A program made the position numbers and the translations under genes. Source: JAGWGI01 sp050749785 (GTDB lineage: Archaea; Micrarchaeota; Micrarchaeia; Micrarchaeales; CABMGC01). From it: a DNA stretch of 14,930 nucleotides. This document shows positions 12,989-14,930 of the stretch, piece by piece (within the stretch, counting starts at the first letter, position 1; each line of letters starts with the position of its first letter). Location of the stretch: assembly GCA_050749785.1 (NCBI GenBank), contig JBOGSA010000024.1:1-14930 (forward strand). Reading direction: 5' to 3'. Below the pieces are notes generated by a model. That model was not told where the DNA came from. It worked only from the letters and a program-made list of their open reading frames with translations, and made no database searches.

Positions 12989-13868
12989 TCAGCTTTTCTT
13001 GCGCAACTTGTAATGATAGAAAACCCTAAAACCGAGAAGCGTTATTCCGCGCTTCAGTGCAATGACCCTTGTCTTTTCATCATGGAGCCCAATTTTCAGA
13101 TTGCATTTCAGAAAACCATCTATTTTGCTCCTCAGTCTTTCAAGCTCCTTTCTATCTTCATGGAGAATTACAAAATCATCAACATATCGGATATAGTATT
13201 TCACTTTGAGCTCATGCTTCACAAATTGATCCAGCTCGTTTAAGTAGACATTTGCGAAGAACTGCGAAGTCAAATTTCCTATCGGCATACCCTTCCCAGC
13301 CATCTGAGCCCTATAATTGCCCAGGATGTTTTTGATCAGCCAAATTACACGCTCATCCTTTATCTTGCGCCCTATTATACGCAACAGGGTTTCATGGTCA
13401 ATCGTATCAAAATAATGCTTCACATCGCCCTTAAGTGTCCATCCCCTGACAATCTTTTCTCCAAAGTTAGTTTGCCCCCCCCACGACTTTTCTAAAAAAT
13501 TTCTCAAATTTTTTAATAGCTTCGTGTGTTCCTTTCCCCTTTTGATTGGCGAATGATGTATGTATAAAATCTTTTTCAAGGATTGGCGCAATAATGTTGC
13601 ACAATGCATGGTGCACCACTCTATCCCTAAAATAGGAAGAGCTTATTGTTCTGGTTTTGGGATCCCGAACGATAAAAGTAGTGAGTGGACTTGGCAAATA
13701 AGTAAAAGTTTCTAGTTCCTTTTTCAATTGCCTTAAATTGTTATCCAAATCCGCCTCAAACTCAACAACATATGGCTTAAGCGATTTCCTTTTCCTAGCT
13801 TTGATATATGCTAATTCAAGATTTTCGTAGGAACATAGCCGAGAATACAGATTTGTGTAGGTTTCCAT
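12989..13868 (-). CDS. DGR reverse transcriptase, frameshifted at a G8 run and short at the C-terminus
   Basis: Copies the TR RNA into error-prone cDNA for retrohoming into VR. Part 1 starts at the ATG at 13868 (METYTNLYSR) and part 2 carries the rest. Removing one G from the run at 13475-13482 joins them into 292 aa. The joined protein has motif A KGDVKHYFDTIDHE (D148, D154), the DGR hallmark IGNLTSQ (196-202) and catalytic YVDD (228-231), then LGFRVFYHYKLRKKS. DGR enzymes normally have 300-400 aa, so part of the thumb/C-terminal region is missing. As read, the first frame stops at 13467, before motif A. This may be a sequencing error, phase variation, frameshifting or decay. TR lies 35 bp upstream on the same strand. 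Confidence 0.9.
13475..13482 (-). other. G8 homopolymer at the reverse transcriptase frameshift
   Basis: Eight G on the coding strand, after codons for RKVVGG. With seven G the reading frame runs on without a break through GGQTNFGEKIVRGWTLKGD into motif A. With eight it ends four codons later at TAA. Confidence 0.85.
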
Positions 13869-13902
13869 AAGATTGCCATCGAAACCTAGGATGTAAGCCA
13901 GA

Positions 13903-13997
13903 GTCATTCGAGCATCATTGCCAGGCTCGTTGTCAGCATTGACGTTCAACCTCCTGTTGTTGTAGTTGTCGTAGTTGACGTTGACGGCCACAGGGCC
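13903..13997 (-). repeat. DGR template repeat (TR), 95 bp
   Basis: On the sense (-) strand it starts GGCCCTGTGGCC and is rich in AAC/AAT codons (nine Asn if read in frame), the usual way DGRs encode diversity. It aligns with VR over 92 positions. Of 27 aligned A positions 15 differ; of 65 non-A positions none differ. One AAC triplet is absent from VR. Homology stops abruptly at both ends. It is also in frame with the reverse transcriptase, with a GTG at 14039 upstream. Confidence 0.93.
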
Positions 13998-14138
13998 AAA
14001 TGATAACCCATCTACGAAATAGCCATTTCCATGGCGCACCGCAGCTTCACGATTTCGGCTTGCGCCTACTCAATGTCGTTGCTGAATTTTATGTCTAGCT
14101 TGCCGTTTGACCGCTAGCGCTGTAGACGAGTGTGTGGC

Positions 14139-14204
14139 CCTAGACTTACATCTATGGGCGTGTTATTCGCCCATGATTTGCGGGTTTGTCCCTGCAAATC
14201 TAGG
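14139..14204 (-). ncRNA. Predicted three-way-junction RNA fold between VP and TR
   Basis: Outer stem CCTAGA (14139-14144) with TCTAGG (14199-14204) encloses two hairpins: ATGGGCG (14154-14160) with CGCCCAT (14168-14174), loop TGTTATT; and ATTTGCGGG (14176-14184) with CCCTGCAAAT (14190-14199, one bulged T), loop TTTGT. It lies 31 bp after the variable protein stop. It may be part of the DGR RNA, a homing hairpin of the kind known downstream of VR in phage BPP-1, or a terminator. The 14040-14235 interval holds no credible gene. Confidence 0.55.
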
Positions 14205-14235
14205 AATTAAAATTAGGCGACTGGTTCTTTTATGT

Positions 14236-14793
14236 CTATTGCTCCGAAGACCTAATAGCCTCTTCAAATGGCCTTAGCAGTTCCGGATTCACCGTGGTGC
14301 GGAGGACCTTAAGGCTTGCCCTCATCTCGTCAAGCGTCTCTGGAGCTATCTTGTCATTCTGCGTTGATTGGCTTGGCTTGAAAAACGCCACCCGAGCAAC
14401 ATCGCCAGGCCCGTCGTCAGCATCGACGTCCAACCTCCTGCCGTAGTCGTCGTAGAGGACGTAGACGGCCACAGGGCCCTTTCCCTTCCAAACGTATGCC
14501 CTTTGTTTGTAATCAAGCTTATCAAACTCCTTTTCTGAAATTGGCACAATCTGCTCCTTGTCAAAATCTATCTTGTGGTATTTTTCAGTCTTAAACTCTT
14601 TGCCCTCATTGCTTATCCAAAATGTCTTTCCTTTCAATTTTTCAAGCTGTTCTGGATTCTTTATCGCAGAAATCAAATCCTTAAACTCGATCATCTTGCC
14701 TCCGTTTTCCTTTACCATTTTCTGAGCTTCGGCATAAGTAACGCGACTTTCTGTTTGAGTTATCACTTGTTTTTGCTTTGTGATTGTTTCCAT
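14236..14793 (-). CDS. DGR variable (target) protein, 185 aa, C-type-lectin-like
   Basis: The protein diversified by the retroelement; such proteins usually bind ligands through a C-type-lectin fold. Residues 19-64 (TYAEAQKMVKENGGKM, then KGKTFWISNEG) resemble the early helix and strand of that fold. VR encodes residues 106-136 (GPVAVYVLYDDYGRRLDVDAD through RVA). Against TR, Asn positions have become Tyr, Leu, Gly and mostly Asp. About 49 residues follow VR, so it is not at the extreme C-terminus as in most DGR targets; the tail looks helical (PETLDEMRASLKVLRTT). No signal peptide or membrane anchor is seen. ATG 14793 is preferred; a GTG at 14802 is in frame. The IS200-type hairpin begins 21 bp upstream, so its promoter is unclear. 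Confidence 0.88.
   Translation of the reverse strand: METITKQKQVITQTESRVTYAEAQKMVKENGGKMIEFKDLISAIKNPEQLEKLKGKTFWISNEGKEFKTEKYHKIDFDKEQIVPISEKEFDKLDYKQRAYVWKGKGPVAVYVLYDDYGRRLDVDADDGPGDVARVAFFKPSQSTQNDKIAPETLDEMRASLKVLRTTVNPELLRPFEEAIRSSEQ
14387..14478 (-). repeat. DGR variable repeat (VR), 92 bp
   Basis: Diversified copy of TR inside the target gene. On the sense strand there are 15 substitutions, all at TR adenines: 11 A to G, 3 A to T and 1 A to C, plus loss of one AAC triplet. Changes reach within 2 nt of the 3' edge. I see no G/C-rich invariant block (IMH) at the 3' end, where classical DGRs have one. Confidence 0.93.
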
Positions 14794-14813
14794 TTTTACC
14801 ACAATGACATCCT

Positions 14814-14833
14814 CCCACGCCTAAAGGCGTGGG
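14814..14833 (-). repeat. IS200/IS605-type end hairpin
   Basis: CCCACGCC / GGCGTGGG, a perfect 8-bp stem with the 4-nt loop TAAA (TTTA on the - strand). This form is common as the transposase recognition hairpin of IS200/IS605 elements. It could also end transcription of the transposase. Confidence 0.7.
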
Positions 14834-14840
14834 TTTCGTC

Positions 14841-14930
14841 CTAGTTTAGAGCGAATACCTCAAGTTTCAGTTGTTTTGCCGCCATTGTCTCATGAAGTTT
14901 TTCATGCTGTTGGTTTTCGATATACTTCTT
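14841..14930 (-). CDS. tnpA: IS200-like transposase TnpA, C-terminal end (partial)
   Basis: Twenty-nine codons run from the window edge to a TAG at 14841. They contain KKYIENQQHEK, which resembles the YIENQ segment in the last helix of Y1 HuH transposases, followed by a Leu-rich tail LKLEVFALN. The hairpin 7 bp after the stop fits. The catalytic HUH and Tyr residues lie outside the window, and a TnpB end is less likely because no CX2C zinc motif tail is seen. Confidence 0.5.
   Translation of the reverse strand, partial: KKYIENQQHEKLHETMAAKQLKLEVFALN

Larger units (their letters stand above)
14805..14930 (-). mobile_element. Right end of an IS200/IS605-type insertion sequence (partial)
   Basis: Contains the C-terminal codons of a probable Y1 transposase and then a subterminal hairpin followed by AGGATGTCA, a layout typical of IS200/IS605 right ends, which have hairpins instead of inverted terminal repeats. 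The exact boundary is not visible; I place it just before the variable protein start. The rest lies beyond the window. Confidence 0.6.

Noticed and set aside
12920..13243. A 107-codon open frame on the + strand.
   Set aside because: It runs through the tRNA-Arg gene and then antisense to the reverse transcriptase.
14176..14199. A duplicated tRNA T-arm (att site) because TTGCGGGTT matches the tRNA-Arg T stem.
   Set aside because: The match is only 9 nt and the rest differs; the segment is better explained as one arm of the three-way fold.
13868..14235. A CRISPR array or group II intron explaining the reverse transcriptase.
   Set aside because: No evenly spaced repeats are present, and the RT has the DGR hallmark IGNLTSQ with an adjacent TR/VR pair and no intron domain V-like hairpin seen.
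14346..14564. A 72-codon open frame on the - strand inside the variable protein gene.
   Set aside because: Out-of-frame shadow of the target gene across VR; its TTTTTAGG-like text has no family features.

Overview
The window reads as archaeal DNA, probably from an uncultured, DPANN-like lineage; I do not assign a phylum. The evidence is archaeal: a family B DNA polymerase with an intein, a type 2 methionine aminopeptidase, an archaeal-type RNase HII, TATA boxes 25-30 bp ahead of starts, and GGTGAT-type ribosome binding sites. Genes are short, tightly packed and often overlapping or a few bases apart.

Layout. 1-680: the possible end of a + strand gene and a helical protein of unknown function on the - strand. 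754-1497: a sugar-type nucleotidyltransferase. 1572-1994: a small SecB-like protein. 2046-6534: DNA polymerase B, split by a LAGLIDADG intein inside its catalytic YGDTDS motif, followed 4 bp later by methionine aminopeptidase. 6542-9584 (- strand): the operon nrdR, nrdJ (B12-dependent ribonucleotide reductase) and an unknown 82-residue protein, with two candidate NrdR boxes 32 bp apart just below a TATA box. 9762-10738 (- strand): a PRC-barrel protein and RNase HII. 10838-11834 (+ strand): a winged-helix protein and a peptidase E-like protein. 11837-12250 (- strand): a beta-rich unknown. 12444-12860: a helical unknown, then tRNA-Arg(UCG).

12989-14930 is an accessory region, read entirely on the - strand: the end of an IS200/IS605-type element, then a diversity-generating retroelement (DGR). 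The DGR has a variable protein with variable repeat VR (14387-14478), a folded intergenic segment, template repeat TR (13903-13997), and a reverse transcriptase. TR and VR differ at 15 positions, every one an A in the sense-strand TR, and at none of the 65 aligned non-A positions: the signature of adenine-directed mutagenic retrohoming. The reverse transcriptase is interrupted at a run of eight G and ends 24 bp from the tRNA gene, so its present activity is uncertain.

Two core genes, RNase HII and the peptidase E-like gene, have no ATG, GTG or TTG where the conserved protein must begin. Each has a GTGAT ribosome binding site exactly 3 nt before a near-cognate codon (ATC and ACG). The same spacing precedes the ATG of several neighbours, which makes real non-AUG initiation plausible. 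The most interesting parts of the window are the DGR, these starts, the NrdR boxes and the intein.
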